A stretch of DNA of 64,000 nt from Bacteroidetes bacterium GWC2_46_850 (GCA_001768325.1 MENQ01000001.1:1-64000); one strand, 5' to 3'. Positions 37,597 through 47,040 are shown, counted from the stretch's first letter. The notes: generated by a model not told the origin, from the letters alone. Made by a program: numbers and translations.

Positions 37597-38955
37597 ATGG
37601 CACTGATCGAAATAAAAGTCCCGAGCCCGGGCGAATCCATCACCCATGTGGAGCTTTTTCACTGGCTGGTGGAAGATGGGGCTGTCGTAAAAAAAGAGAC
37701 CGAAATCGCTGAGTTGGAGTCCGACAAGGCCACGTTGATGCTTGTGGCTGAAGAATCCGGAAAAATCAGTTTCAAGGCTGCCGAGGGTGAGATGCTTGAG
37801 GTGGGTGCAGTGGCTTGTACCATTGATACTTCCATTCAGCCGGAGGAATCAGTTCAGCCGGAGGAATCAGTTCAGCCAGAGGAATCTTTGAAGCAGGAAG
37901 TATCAGCAAACCGGGGGAAATCAATTAAATCGGAGGAAGCATCTGTAAAAACAGAGAAAGCCTTGGAGAAGGGTTTACCTTTGGAAAAGGTGGCAGTAGC
38001 GGCAACTGCGAAGGCTCCTGCTGCCGACCCGGGAAAAAGTGACCCGGGAAAGAGTGAATACGACAAGGTGAGGTTAACCCCGCTTGCGAAGAAAGTGATG
38101 GAGGAGAACGACCTGTCGGTAGATGATGTCATCAATGGTCTCCGGCGGCTCAGGCGTGAAGATGTGGAAGCGATCGTGTCTCAGGGCGGTGAAACCGGCG
38201 GCACCCTGAAAAGACCCGCCACCCGCAATGCCAATACGTCTAAATTGAGCCAGTTACGTCGGAAATTGAGTGAACGTCTGGTGGCGGTGAAGAATGAAAC
38301 GGCCATGTTGACCACTTTCAACGAGGTGGATATGAAGCCGATCATGGACCTGCGTAGGAAGTATCAAAATGCGTTCGTGGAGAAACATGGCATCAAGCTG
38401 GGTATGATGTCATTCTTTATGAAGGCCAGCGCCATTGCGCTGCAGGAGTTTCCCAACGTGAATGCCATGCTCGATGGAGAGAACCTGGTGACCTACGATT
38501 ATGCCGATATTGCCGTGGCCGTGAGCACACCGAAAGGTTTGATGGTACCCATCGTGAGAAATGTGGAGAGCCTGGGGCTGGCCGAGATTGAGCTGGCTAT
38601 TGCCGATGTGGCCGAAAAAGCGCGCAAAGGAAAACTCTCGATCCCTGAGATGACTGGCGGAACATTCACCATCACCAACGGAGGAGTCTTTGGCTCCATG
38701 ATGTCAACCCCATTGATTAATCCGCCGCAGTCAGCCATTCTCGGCATGCACAACATCCTGGAACGACCCGTAGCCCTGGAAGGCCAGGTGGTTGTCAGGC
38801 CGATGATGTATGTTGCATTGTCATATGACCACCGCGTGATAGACGGCAAGGATTCGGTCAGCTTCCTGGTACGGGTGAAACAGCTGCTGGAAAATCCGGC
38901 GGAGATGTTATTTGGAAGTGGTGGTAGCAGCGAGAAGGCCTTGCTGGAAATATAA
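37597..38955 (+). CDS. sucB: Dihydrolipoyl succinyltransferase (2-oxoglutarate dehydrogenase E2)
   Basis: The 452-residue protein has an N-terminal lipoyl domain with the lipoylated Lys44 in ESDKATL. A charged, flexible linker contains short repeats, and a peripheral-subunit-binding domain at about residues 150-190 has [15 protein letters not shown]. The catalytic domain ends with the active-site His in SYDHRVIDG. It transfers the succinyl group to CoA and forms the core of the complex with SucA. The linker repeat PEESVQ is encoded by near-perfect 18-base DNA repeats at 37837-37886. Confidence 0.95.
   Translation: MALIEIKVPSPGESITHVELFHWLVEDGAVVKKETEIAELESDKATLMLVAEESGKISFKAAEGEMLEVGAVACTIDTSIQPEESVQPEESVQPEESLKQEVSANRGKSIKSEEASVKTEKALEKGLPLEKVAVAATAKAPAADPGKSDPGKSEYDKVRLTPLAKKVMEENDLSVDDVINGLRRLRREDVEAIVSQGGETGGTLKRPATRNANTSKLSQLRRKLSERLVAVKNETAMLTTFNEVDMKPIMDLRRKYQNAFVEKHGIKLGMMSFFMKASAIALQEFPNVNAMLDGENLVTYDYADIAVAVSTPKGLMVPIVRNVESLGLAEIELAIADVAEKARKGKLSIPEMTGGTFTITNGGVFGSMMSTPLINPPQSAILGMHNILERPVALEGQVVVRPMMYVALSYDHRVIDGKDSVSFLVRVKQLLENPAEMLFGSGGSSEKALLEI
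37837..37886 (+). repeat. 18-base in-frame direct repeats in the sucB linker
   Basis: CAGCCGGAGGAATCAGTT occurs at 37837-37854 and 37855-37872, and a third, partial copy follows to 37886. The repeats encode PEESVQ units in the interdomain linker. Unit number could vary without breaking the frame. Confidence 0.85.
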
Positions 38956-38996
38956 TAAATACACAGCTGTGGTGATAGAAGCCGGAATCGGAAGCG

Positions 38997-41327
38997 TCAC
39001 CGGTTGTTGCCGGTGCTACCAATGATTGTAAACTTTGCGAATTTCAATAAAAGCTGTTTCTTTCCGGCCGATTCAAACTCCACAAATGCACGGCGGTCGT
39101 TTCCGCCCATTTCAATGGAGGTGACCACGCCACGTCCGAACCGTTCATGTTCAATGAGATGACCCACCTCCAACTCTTTCGCCTCTTTCGACAGGGGGAG
39201 GGTAGAGGTGGTTCGTTGTACCGGTGTGACCCTGTTGGGTGAACTGATGCTCCTTTCCTGTTTTTGCAGCCGCTCAGCCCGCATCGAGCCCCAGAAATCA
39301 TCTGCCTGAGACGGATAGGATATCTCACCTCCCAATTGACTGTCTGTAGAGAGGAATTTCGGATCGATGTCCTTCAGAAAACGGCTGGCAACAGCCGGGT
39401 TGGTAACGCCATTCCTGAAGCGGCTTCTGGCATGGGTGATGGTGCAGGTTTTCTTGGCACGGGTGATGGCCACATAAAAGAGACGCCGCTCCTCCTCCAG
39501 TCCGCGCATCTCCGACTTGGCCATCGCCGAGGGAAACAGGTCTTCCTCCATGCCCACCACGAACACGTGATCAAACTCCAGTCCCTTGGCGGAGTGTACT
39601 GTCATCAGGGTTACTTTTTCATTTTCCCCTTCCTTGTCGGTATCCTGGTCGGTGAGCAGCGATACTTCCGACAGGAAATCGACCAGCTGGTTGTTCTCCT
39701 CCCCCTGCTCCTGTCTTGTAGCCACGAACTCATTCATGGCATTGAGCAGCTCCTGGATATTCTGGGTGCGGCTCATTCCTTCGGGTGTCATATCTTCGTA
39801 AGCCTCTTTGGCGATACCGCTGTTCCTGATTACCTCCTGTGCCAGCTCAAAGGCGTTCATCTGGCTGTTTTTATCGATGAAGTCGGCAATGAGCGATTGA
39901 AAATCAGCCAGCTTTCTGGCAGTCCCCGTGTTGATGTCCAGATTGTATGTGAGAGGAGATTCCAAAACCTGCCACAGGCTGACCTGATGTAAAGCGGCTG
40001 CTGCAGAGATCTTGCCGACTGTCACATCTCCGATGCCGCGCGTGGGGTAATTGATGATCCTGCGGAATGCCTCCTCATCGTCGGGGTTCACGATCAGTCT
40101 GAAGTAGCTGATCACATCTTTGATCTCTTTGCGTTGATAAAAAGAGAGGCCGCCATAGATCCGGTAGGGGATGTTGTTTTTGCGTAATGATTCTTCGAAG
40201 ATACGTGATTGTGCGTTGGTGCGGTAGAGGATGGCGAAATCACCGTAAGACGCATGCTCTTCCATCCGCATCCGGGCAATCTTGTTGGAGACGATAAGTC
40301 CTTCTTCAAAATCGGAGAAAGCGCCTCTGATCTCTATTTTTTCTCCCGGTTCGTTTTCTGAAAAGACATCTTTGAAAATCTGTTCGCTGTTTTTTTTGAT
40401 CAGGCTGTTGGCGGCATTCACGATATTTTGCGTGGAGCGATAGTTTTGCTCCAGCTTAAAGATCTGTGTCTCGTTGAAGTTCGATTTAAACTTCAGGATG
40501 TTGTCGATGTTGGCGCCCCGGAAGGAGTAGATGCTCTGGGCATCGTCGCCCACCACACAAACACGGTGGTGTATGTCGGCAAGCTGCTTCACGATGAGGT
40601 GCTGCGCGAAGTTGGTGTCCTGGTACTCATCCACCAGGATATACTGGAACTGGTTGCGGTACTTTTCCAGTATCTCCGCATGGTCGCGAAACAGGATGTT
40701 GGTATACATCAGCAGATCGTCGAAGTCCATGCTGTTTCCGGAGCGGAGCCTGTTCTGGTAGCGCTGGTATATTTCAAACAGGTGGGGACGTTTGGCCATG
40801 CGGTCGTATTGCAGAATCTCCTCGTTGGCCGCATACATGGCCGGGGTGATCAGGCTGTTTTTGGCACGTGATATCTGTCCATGTACAGGTCCCGGGCGAT
40901 AAAGCTTGTCGTCGAGGTTCATCTCCTTGATGATGAGCCTGATCAGGTTGTTGGAGTCGGATGAGTCGAAGATGGTGAAGTTCGACCGGAAGCCGATGGC
41001 TTCCGCCTCGTTCCGCAATATGCGGGAGAAGATGGCGTGAAAGGTTCCCATCCAGAGGCTGCGGGCTCTTTTCTCGCCGACCAGCTCCGCGATGCGCGAT
41101 TTCATTTCGCGTGCTGCCTTGTTGGTGAAGGTGAGCGCCAGGATATAGAAGGGAGGAAGTCCCTGTTCGAGCAGGTAAGCAATTTTATAAGTGAGCACAC
41201 GTGTTTTACCCGATCCCGCACCGGCAATCACGAGCGAAGGTCCGTCGCAGAACTCCACGGCGGCACGCTGTGCGTCGTTGAGTTGATCAAGGAGCACCGA
41301 TGCACTCTCTTTTCCTGTTTTTTGCAT
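38997..41327 (-). CDS. pcrA: UvrD/PcrA-type superfamily 1 DNA helicase
   Basis: I chose the ATG at 41325-41327 (MQKTGKESASVLLDQLNDAQ, 776 residues). The next in-frame ATG upstream is at 41345, and the open frame beyond it runs through the neighbouring gene's terminator. The Walker A motif is GAGSGKT (36-42). It also has DEYQDTN (Walker B), GDDAQSIYSFRGA (motif III) and TVHSAKGLEFDHVFVVG (motif V). A C-terminal VGHLIEHERFGRGVV domain is typical of PcrA/UvrD. It unwinds DNA 3' to 5' in mismatch and excision repair. Its 3' end converges on sucB with 41 bases between. Confidence 0.93.
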   Translation of the reverse strand: MQKTGKESASVLLDQLNDAQRAAVEFCDGPSLVIAGAGSGKTRVLTYKIAYLLEQGLPPFYILALTFTNKAAREMKSRIAELVGEKRARSLWMGTFHAIFSRILRNEAEAIGFRSNFTIFDSSDSNNLIRLIIKEMNLDDKLYRPGPVHGQISRAKNSLITPAMYAANEEILQYDRMAKRPHLFEIYQRYQNRLRSGNSMDFDDLLMYTNILFRDHAEILEKYRNQFQYILVDEYQDTNFAQHLIVKQLADIHHRVCVVGDDAQSIYSFRGANIDNILKFKSNFNETQIFKLEQNYRSTQNIVNAANSLIKKNSEQIFKDVFSENEPGEKIEIRGAFSDFEEGLIVSNKIARMRMEEHASYGDFAILYRTNAQSRIFEESLRKNNIPYRIYGGLSFYQRKEIKDVISYFRLIVNPDDEEAFRRIINYPTRGIGDVTVGKISAAAALHQVSLWQVLESPLTYNLDINTGTARKLADFQSLIADFIDKNSQMNAFELAQEVIRNSGIAKEAYEDMTPEGMSRTQNIQELLNAMNEFVATRQEQGEENNQLVDFLSEVSLLTDQDTDKEGENEKVTLMTVHSAKGLEFDHVFVVGMEEDLFPSAMAKSEMRGLEEERRLFYVAITRAKKTCTITHARSRFRNGVTNPAVASRFLKDIDPKFLSTDSQLGGEISYPSQADDFWGSMRAERLQKQERSISSPNRVTPVQRTTSTLPLSKEAKELEVGHLIEHERFGRGVVTSIEMGGNDRRAFVEFESAGKKQLLLKFAKFTIIGSTGNNR

Positions 41328-41332
41328 GGGTA

Positions 41333-41340
41333 CAAAAATA
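41333..41340 (-). promoter_or_regulatory. -7 box before the helicase gene
   Basis: On the minus strand the sequence reads TATTTTTG. Its 3' end is only 5 bases from the ATG at 41327, so if used the transcript would be nearly leaderless. No convincing -33 element is seen. Confidence 0.35.
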
Positions 41341-41364
41341 GACATTTCTGTTTGAATGGCATAA

Positions 41365-41394
41365 AAAAACCGCTTTCGGCTGAAAGCGGTTTTT
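41365..41394 (-). terminator. Terminator after the small barrel gene
   Basis: A 13-base stem (AAAAACCGCTTTC at 41365-41377 pairing with 41382-41394) closes a 4-base loop. It follows the minus-strand stop codon at 41416 by about 20 bases, and the T run suits termination on that strand. It also separates this gene from the helicase gene. Confidence 0.85.
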
Positions 41395-41415
41395 GCATCT
41401 TTTTTGATAAACCGG

Positions 41416-41886
41416 TTATCGGAATGTGTAACGCAAGCTGAGCGCGAAACCGCTGTACCAGTAATCGTTGTAATCGTTGGTAAAGTTGAAGGACGGTTTC
41501 CAGTCCAGCGAAATGTTGAATGGAGCTCTCGGGAACACATATTCGAGTCCGCCTATCAGATCGGCACCAAGCAGGAAAGCACTGTTATAACTATCTTTGT
41601 GGTAATGTATTCCGCCGATGTGTGCGCCGAGACCCACATACCAGTCGAGGTTGGGTGCTCCCGGTACCGGTTGCTGGTATTCATACAAACCTGTCAGCTG
41701 GAAATAACGGGGAGATGCAGAGAGAATGAACTCACCCGCGCTGGCCGGTGCAAAGAAATGTTTTAGCGTTAATCCGCTATCATATCCCAGTCTCACACCG
41801 AAGGCGGTATTGTATTGCTGGGCATTGATTGCTGTGGTAAATGCCACGATCAGAAGTCCTGTGAAAAAAAGTTTTTTTAGTTTCAT
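41416..41886 (-). CDS. Small outer-membrane beta-barrel protein
   Basis: The 156-residue protein has a cleavable signal peptide (MKLKKLFFTGLLIVAFTTAINAQ). The mature part is made of alternating-residue strands with aromatic girdles, such as LDWYVGLGAHIGG, SAFLLGADLIGGLEYVF and YWYSGFALSLRYTFR. It ends in an aromatic-Arg pair close to the usual terminal Phe of outer-membrane proteins. An eight-stranded barrel of the OmpX/OmpW kind is likely from size. Function is unknown. A one-mismatch -7 box (TGATTTTG on the minus strand, 41922-41929) lies upstream. Confidence 0.75.
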   Translation of the reverse strand: MKLKKLFFTGLLIVAFTTAINAQQYNTAFGVRLGYDSGLTLKHFFAPASAGEFILSASPRYFQLTGLYEYQQPVPGAPNLDWYVGLGAHIGGIHYHKDSYNSAFLLGADLIGGLEYVFPRAPFNISLDWKPSFNFTNDYNDYWYSGFALSLRYTFR

Positions 41887-42092
41887 ATGATTCCTTTTTT
41901 TTTGAATGTGTATTGAACTCGCAAAATCATGCCGGATGTTGACATGATGTGTAAGTCCGTTCTTACGATAATGTTTAAAAATGAATATTGTTGTTGACTT
42001 TAATCAATCTTTAAGTTTTGGTTCTAATAAGGTCATAACAAATAATCACCGGGATTGTTTGATTAGAAGTCAAAAAAGATATTCCCGTCCTG

Positions 42093-42662
42093 TTATTTTT
42101 TCAGGAGACATTTTCTACAAAGTGGCTGATATTCTTCGGTTTCACCGAGCATGATCTGTTTGTCGTTTTTTACCAGTCTGTGTGAATAGCTGGCCAGACT
42201 ACCACATTCCACGCAGATGGCGTGTACTTTGGTGATGTCATCGGCAATGGCGCACAATGCCGGTATCGGGCCGAAAGGATTTCGTTTGAAGTCCATATCG
42301 AGTCCGGCCACGATCACCCGAACGCCCTGGTCGGCCAGTTGCTGACACACCTCCACCAGGCCGTTGTCAAAGAATTGCGCTTCATCCACACCCACCACTT
42401 CTACTTCCGATGAGAGCAAAAGGATGTTGCTGGAGTGTTCCACCGGGGTAGAGAGAATTGTATTTTTGTCGTGTGAAACCACTTCATCCTGAGAATAACG
42501 TGTGTCAATGGCCGGTTTAAAAATTTCAACCGTCTGTCTGGCTATCTTTGCACGGCGCAGACGGCGTAAAAGTTCTTCTGTTTTTCCTGAGAACATGGAG
42601 CCGCAGATTATTTCGATGCGACCCGTGCGACGGGTTTCATTGGGGTAATGTTCGTTGTACAT
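42093..42662 (-). CDS. tdk: Thymidine kinase, type II
   Basis: The 189-residue enzyme phosphorylates thymidine with ATP for nucleotide salvage. It has the P-loop GSMFSGKT at 21-28, the DEAQFF motif with the catalytic Glu, and the lasso loop. The structural zinc site is present as CVECG and CRKC. Length is normal. The gene lies 53 bases after mutS on the same strand, so the two may be cotranscribed. A TFR/YSHRLV-type substrate-binding region is present. No anomaly is seen. Confidence 0.95.
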   Translation of the reverse strand: MYNEHYPNETRRTGRIEIICGSMFSGKTEELLRRLRRAKIARQTVEIFKPAIDTRYSQDEVVSHDKNTILSTPVEHSSNILLLSSEVEVVGVDEAQFFDNGLVEVCQQLADQGVRVIVAGLDMDFKRNPFGPIPALCAIADDITKVHAICVECGSLASYSHRLVKNDKQIMLGETEEYQPLCRKCLLKK

Positions 42663-42715
42663 CTTTTTGAGTCGGCCTGCAGCGGGGTTTCTCCCACAGC
42701 AGGATGTGATGGGTG

Positions 42716-45328
42716 TTATTTTCCTTTTACAATCTTTTTTATCTCGTTCAGCTTATTCAGGGCATCCATGGGAGTCAGGTTGTTGACATCGAGATTGAGT
42801 ATCTCGTCGCGTACCTGACTGAGGATGGGGTCATCAAGCTGGAAGAAGCTCAGCTGATAACCCTCGCGTTTCTCGATGAAGTCTTTGATGGGCTTTCTGA
42901 TTCCCTCTTTCCTGTTTGCCGACTCCATGGCGGCGAGGATGGCCTCGGCGCGTTTGGTGATGCTTTGCGGCATGCCGGCCATACGGGCTACATGAATACC
43001 GAAGCTGTGTTCACTGCCTCCCGGTGTCAGTTTTCGAAGAAAGATCACCTTGTTGTCGATCTCCTTCACCGACACGTTGTAGTTTTTAATTCGTTTAAAC
43101 GATTTCTCCATCTCGTTCAACTCGTGGTAATGCGTGGCAAAGAGTGTTTTGGCCCGCGTTTTCGGATGCTCGTGAATGTATTCTACAATGGCCCATGCAA
43201 TGGAGATGCCATCGTAGGTGCTGGTACCCCTTCCCAGTTCATCGAAGAGGATCAGGCTGCGGTCCGACAGGTTGTTGAGAATGTTGGCCGCTTCGTTCAT
43301 CTCCACCATAAAGGTGGATTCACCCTGTGAGATGTTGTCCGAAGCACCCACACGGGTGAATATCTTGTCTACCAGCCCTATTTTAGCAGATTCTGCCGGA
43401 ACAAAGGAGCCTATCTGCGTCATCAGTGTGATGAGGGCTGTCTGCCTGAGCAGCGCCGACTTGCCGGCCATGTTTGGTCCGGTGATGATGATAATCTGTT
43501 GGGTGTCGTTATCCAGATAAACATCGTTTGCGATAAAAGGCTGGTCGGGCGGTAGCTGGCGTTCAATGACCGGATGACGGCCATTTTTTATGTCGATAAC
43601 GTCTGAATTGTTGACCTCCGGACGGATGTAATTGTTCTGTCGGGCCACGTTCGCGAAGGAAAGCAGACAGTCGGCACGGGCAATGACGGAAGCATTAAAC
43701 TGGATGGCGGGGATGTAAGCCATCAGGCTTTCCACAAGTGCTCCGTAAATCTGATCTTCCAGTGCAATAATTTTTTCTTCTGCGCCCAGTATCTTCTCTT
43801 CGTATACCTTCAGTTCTTCTGTGATATACCGCTCTGCGCTGACCAAGGTTTGTTTCCTTGTCCATTCGGGCGGAACCTTATCCTTGTGTGTGTTGCGCAC
43901 CTCAATGTAATAGCCGAATACATTGTTATAGGCTACCTTCAGTGACGGAATTCCCGTTTTTTCGCTCTCACGCTGTTGCAATTGCAGCAGGTAGTCTTTT
44001 CCGGAGTAGGCAATCCGACGCAGCTCATCCAGTTCACTGCTTATCCGGTCGCAGATGTACCCTCCTTTACCGGTCAGTGCTGGCGGCTCGGGGATGATCT
44101 CCCTTTCAATACGGTCGCGGATATCGGAACAAGGATTCAGCTTTTCGCCCATCTCCTGCAGGCTGTGATTCTCCGAAGTGAGAAATGCCTCCCTGATGGG
44201 CTCTATTGCCGTGAGTGCCACTTTCAGCTGTACCACTTCGCGTGGGGTAATCCTGCCCACGGCCGCTTTGGAGATGATCCGTTCCAGATCGCCGATAAGT
44301 TGTAGTTGTTGTTCGAGCAGCTTTTTCAGTTCCGGCTCACGAAAAAAATCCTCCACCACATTCAGCCGGTCTTCAATGGGTTTGGTCTCTTTCAGTGGAA
44401 AGACGATCCAGCGACGCAGCAGACGTGATCCCATGGGAGAGAGGGTTTTATCGAGGATGTCGAGCAGCGTCTTGCCTCCTTCGTTCATGGTGGAGATAAG
44501 TTCCAGGCTGCGCACCGTAAACTTGTCGAGTCGCACGAAACGCTCTTCTTCAATGCGTTTGAGCGAGACGATATGTGCCGTGTTGTGATGTTGTGTGATG
44601 TCGAGATAATGCAGCACTGCCCCTGATGCGATGATTCCCAGCGGCATGTTTTCTACGCCGAAACCTTTCAGGCCGGATGTTTGAAAATGGGATAAAAGCT
44701 TGTCACGTGCAGCATCGTCGGTAAAGATCCAGTCCTCCAGTTCAGAAAGGAGCCAGCCATTGCCGAAAGCTTCTTCCATTTTCTTCCGGTTGCCACGTTC
44801 CACGAGCAGTTCTTTCGGTGAAAAGTTGGCAAGCAGTTTGTCTATGTCATCCCTGTCGCCTTGAGAAGTCAGAAATTCTCCTGTAGATATATCGAGAAAG
44901 GAGATGCCGTACTGGTTGTTTTTGGCGATGTGCAGGGCACCAAGAAAATTGTTTTCCTTGTGGTTCAGTACCGTGTCATTAAAAGATACACCCGGCGTTA
45001 CCAGTTCCGTGATACCCCGTTTTACCAGTTTTTTGGTCAGCTTGGGATCCTCCAGCTGGTCGCAGATAGCCACCCGTTTGCCGGCACGTACCAACTTAGG
45101 CAGGTAGGTGTCGAGCGCATGGTGCGGAAAGCCGGCCAGCTCCACAAATTGTGCAGCTCCGTTTGCCCGTCGTGTAAGGGTGATGCCCAATATTTCAGAT
45201 GCCATGATGGCATCATCCGAAAAAGTTTCATAAAAATCACCCACGCGAAACAGCAGGATGGCATCGGGATGTTTTTTCTTTATCTCGATAAACTGTTTCA
45301 TCATTGGTGTTTCTGCAATCTTTCCCAC
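42716..45328 (-). CDS. mutS: DNA mismatch repair protein MutS
   Basis: The 870-residue ATPase recognises base mismatches. The N-terminal mismatch-binding domain has the intercalating FYETF motif ([13 protein letters not shown]). The lever and clamp domains follow, and the ATPase core has the Walker A loop [11 protein letters not shown] near residue 615 and [12 protein letters not shown]. The helix-turn-helix near the C-terminus is present. Length is standard for bacterial MutS1. A good promoter lies at 45412-45440, and tdk follows on the same strand. Confidence 0.96.
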   Translation of the reverse strand: MGKIAETPMMKQFIEIKKKHPDAILLFRVGDFYETFSDDAIMASEILGITLTRRANGAAQFVELAGFPHHALDTYLPKLVRAGKRVAICDQLEDPKLTKKLVKRGITELVTPGVSFNDTVLNHKENNFLGALHIAKNNQYGISFLDISTGEFLTSQGDRDDIDKLLANFSPKELLVERGNRKKMEEAFGNGWLLSELEDWIFTDDAARDKLLSHFQTSGLKGFGVENMPLGIIASGAVLHYLDITQHHNTAHIVSLKRIEEERFVRLDKFTVRSLELISTMNEGGKTLLDILDKTLSPMGSRLLRRWIVFPLKETKPIEDRLNVVEDFFREPELKKLLEQQLQLIGDLERIISKAAVGRITPREVVQLKVALTAIEPIREAFLTSENHSLQEMGEKLNPCSDIRDRIEREIIPEPPALTGKGGYICDRISSELDELRRIAYSGKDYLLQLQQRESEKTGIPSLKVAYNNVFGYYIEVRNTHKDKVPPEWTRKQTLVSAERYITEELKVYEEKILGAEEKIIALEDQIYGALVESLMAYIPAIQFNASVIARADCLLSFANVARQNNYIRPEVNNSDVIDIKNGRHPVIERQLPPDQPFIANDVYLDNDTQQIIIITGPNMAGKSALLRQTALITLMTQIGSFVPAESAKIGLVDKIFTRVGASDNISQGESTFMVEMNEAANILNNLSDRSLILFDELGRGTSTYDGISIAWAIVEYIHEHPKTRAKTLFATHYHELNEMEKSFKRIKNYNVSVKEIDNKVIFLRKLTPGGSEHSFGIHVARMAGMPQSITKRAEAILAAMESANRKEGIRKPIKDFIEKREGYQLSFFQLDDPILSQVRDEILNLDVNNLTPMDALNKLNEIKKIVKGK

Positions 45329-45411
45329 GGGCTTCCTCTCTGTTTGTAATTAAGAACTCAATCTTCGCGCATAACGATCAGTTTATCGCACACATTTTTA
45401 AAAATACGTGC

Positions 45412-45440
45412 CAAACTTAATAAAGAAGCGAAATTACAAA
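45412..45440 (-). promoter_or_regulatory. Promoter of mutS
   Basis: On the minus strand the -7 box is TAAGTTTG (45419-45412), with TTTG (45440-45437) 17 bases upstream. This is slightly short of the usual 19-21 spacing. The leader to mutS would be about 75 bases. Confidence 0.55.
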
Positions 45441-45552
45441 AAAAACAGGACTTTCAAAAAGTGTTCTCCAAACTTGGATATTTTCTCTTTGTAAGTTGTC
45501 TGTAATCAGTGGTCTGCAGTATGAAAATTAATCAATATATGATTGTATTTAT

Positions 45553-45583
45553 TTTGCGTATTCAATTTTATTTTCTACTTTTG
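45553..45583 (+). promoter_or_regulatory. Consensus promoter of the toxin-antitoxin operon
   Basis: TTTG (45553-45556) is followed after 19 bases by TACTTTTG (45576-45583), an exact match to the Bacteroidetes housekeeping promoter. Transcription would start at about 45590, 23 bases before the antitoxin start codon. Confidence 0.75.
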
Positions 45584-45586
45584 TTT

Positions 45587-45600
45587 TACATGTGTATGTA
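45587..45600. promoter_or_regulatory. Inverted repeat at the toxin-antitoxin start site, candidate operator
   Basis: TACAT (45587-45591) and ATGTA (45596-45600) form an inverted repeat around GTGT, overlapping the predicted transcript start. Ribbon-helix-helix antitoxins usually bind such short repeats to repress their own operon. Confidence 0.5.
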
Positions 45601-45612
45601 AATGTATAACAA

Positions 45613-45867
45613 ATGAAGATCGAAGTTATAAAGAAAAAGAAACAGACAGCTTTTAGGTTGAACGAGCAGCTTTTGGTTAAATTGAAAAAAGCGGCAAAAA
45701 AAGAAAACAGGAGCTTGAGTAATTATGTAGAGTGTATTTTGTATGAGAGTTTGGAAAGAACTCCAAATATTATAACACGCAATTCAATGAAAGACGCTGA
45801 AGGAGGCATTGAATTGGAAAAACTAAATCTTGACAGTCTGGAGGATTTTACCAAAAACCTGGACTAA
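45613..45867 (+). CDS. Ribbon-helix-helix-type antitoxin
   Basis: The 84-residue, highly charged protein has an N-terminal strand and two helices (KKKKQTAFRLNEQLLVKLKK, then ENRSLSNYVECILYESL) fitting a ribbon-helix-helix DNA-binding domain. An acidic C-terminal tail (ELEKLNLDSLEDFTKNLD) would wrap the toxin. The stop codon overlaps the toxin's ATG by one base, typical of type II pairs. It does not look like DinJ, the usual partner of YafQ. The pair is more AT-rich than its neighbours, which suggests horizontal gain. It probably represses its own promoter just upstream. Confidence 0.8.
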   Translation: MKIEVIKKKKQTAFRLNEQLLVKLKKAAKKENRSLSNYVECILYESLERTPNIITRNSMKDAEGGIELEKLNLDSLEDFTKNLD

Positions 45868-46142
45868 TGTTTGAGTTGCAATTTACAAGACAGTTTAAAA
45901 AAGACTTTAAAAGATATAAATCAGATCCGGTTAAAGTCAGAGAAGTTTTTAGCCTTTTGAAATTATTGGAACGTGGAGATTCAATTCCGAAAGAATTCAA
46001 ACCACACAGATTAAAAGGGAATTACAAGGACTATTTAGAATGTCACATCGAAAGTGACTTGCTTTTGATTTGGTTAAGTGACGAGAAAGAAAAAATTATT
46101 AAACTTATCAGGCTTGGTTCCCATTCCGAACTTTTTGAATGA
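45867..46142 (+). CDS. YafQ/RelE-family mRNA interferase toxin
   Basis: The 91-residue protein follows the YafQ pattern closely, with PHRLKGNYKDYLECHIESD and RLGSHSELF. The residues corresponding to the catalytic set of Escherichia coli YafQ (His50, His63, Asp67, His87) are present as His47, His60, Asp64 and His86, so it should be an active ribosome-dependent endoribonuclease. It is translated from an ATG overlapping the antitoxin stop by one base. A short A/T hairpin (46143-46160) begins directly after its stop codon. Confidence 0.9.
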   Translation: MFELQFTRQFKKDFKRYKSDPVKVREVFSLLKLLERGDSIPKEFKPHRLKGNYKDYLECHIESDLLLIWLSDEKEKIIKLIRLGSHSELFE

Positions 46143-46170
46143 ATTTTTTCCTCAAAAAATAGCCACTCAT

Positions 46171-46208
46171 CCATGCAAATTTAAAAAACGATTTATATAT
46201 TTGCATGG
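46171..46208. repeat. Perfect 10-base inverted repeat between toxin and sirtuin genes
   Basis: CCATGCAAAT (46171-46180) and ATTTGCATGG (46199-46208) are exact reverse complements separated by 18 bases. They lie between convergent genes. There is no T run, so it is not a classic terminator. The right arm also contains a TATATTTG box (46196-46203). Confidence 0.7.
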
Positions 46209-46240
46209 AGAATGCTAAGGAATGTACATCTATCGATAAA

Positions 46241-46927
46241 TTACAGAAGCAATTTTTTGAGTTCCTTTACTCCTTCCGAAGCTCCTTTTTGTATGTGGTG
46301 GATGTCGTATCGCATGGTATGCACATCTTTGGGGTCGATGAGATAGACCGGCACATTTTTTCTGACATCGTGCAGCAGTCCGGCAGCAGGGTATACATTC
46401 ATGGAGGTGCCGATGATCACGAACAGATCGGCACGGCGGGTTATTTCCTCCGCTTCTTGTATCGCCGGCACCGCTTCTCCAAACCAGACGATGTGCGGGC
46501 GCAACTGAAAACCTTTTTCGCATAAATCGCCCAGGTGAATGTCACATTTTGAAGGGTCGATCTCATAAATCAGTGATTCATCACCCGTGGAGCGTGCCTT
46601 CATCAATTCCCCATGGAGATGTAATACCTTGGTGCTTCCCGCCTGTTCATGCAGGTTGTCGATATTCTGGGTGATGATATGCAGATCGAAATCGTTCTCC
46701 ATTTCGGCCAGCCCCCGATGTCCCCCATTGGGCTTTGCGCTCAGAAGCTCTCTGCGACGCATGTTGTAGAAGTTCAACACCAGTTCAGGGTCTGCTTCAA
46801 ACCCTTCTGGTGTAGCTACCTGTTCCACCGGATACTTTTCCCACAAACCTCCGGAATCCCGGAATGTGGCGATCCCGCTTTCGGCGCTCATGCCTGCCCC
46901 TGTGAGTACGACCAATTTCTTCTTCAT
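46241..46927 (-). CDS. cobB: NAD-dependent deacylase, sirtuin class III-like, lacking the zinc Cys4
   Basis: The 228-residue protein removes acyl groups from lysine using NAD+. The NAD site has GAGMSAESGIATFRD (10-24), TQNIDNLHEQAG (86-97) and GTSMN (173-177). The catalytic His is His105 in LHLHGEL. FYNMRRR (Tyr54, Arg57) matches the Y-x-x-R pair that makes class III sirtuins prefer succinyl and malonyl groups. The zinc ribbon normally formed by four Cys is reduced to Cys128 and Cys136 only, in a shortened loop. It may therefore be zinc-free. The rest is intact, so it is unlikely to be a pseudogene. The promoter is at 46955-46962. Confidence 0.9.
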   Translation of the reverse strand: MKKKLVVLTGAGMSAESGIATFRDSGGLWEKYPVEQVATPEGFEADPELVLNFYNMRRRELLSAKPNGGHRGLAEMENDFDLHIITQNIDNLHEQAGSTKVLHLHGELMKARSTGDESLIYEIDPSKCDIHLGDLCEKGFQLRPHIVWFGEAVPAIQEAEEITRRADLFVIIGTSMNVYPAAGLLHDVRKNVPVYLIDPKDVHTMRYDIHHIQKGASEGVKELKKLLL

Positions 46928-46954
46928 CTATCGTCTTATTTCGTTGAGATCAGA

Positions 46955-46962
46955 CAAATATA
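46955..46962 (-). promoter_or_regulatory. -7 box for the sirtuin gene
   Basis: On the minus strand the sequence reads TATATTTG. It lies 27 bases before the sirtuin start codon and is divergent from the FKBP promoter at 47006-47013. No clear -33 element is visible. Confidence 0.5.
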
Positions 46963-47005
46963 GTTTTTTATCGGCAGAAGTCGAAGTTATTTCATATTAA
47001 AATCG

Positions 47006-47013
47006 TACTTTTG
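47006..47013 (+). promoter_or_regulatory. -7 box for the FKBP gene pair
   Basis: TACTTTTG fits TAnnTTTG and lies 27 bases before the first FKBP start codon, giving a short leader of about 20 bases. The -33 element is weak. Confidence 0.55.
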
Positions 47014-47040
47014 TCTCCGAATTGAAAAAGAAAAAAGTGA

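Noticed and set aside
45613-46142. Toxin-antitoxin pair as part of an integrated prophage or transposon
   Set aside because: I saw no integrase, transposase or terminal repeats next to it. Only AT-rich composition hints at transfer.
46241-46927. Sirtuin as a decayed pseudogene because zinc cysteines are missing
   Set aside because: The frame, NAD-binding motifs, catalytic His105, YxxR pair and promoter are all intact, so loss of zinc ligands looks like a functional variant.
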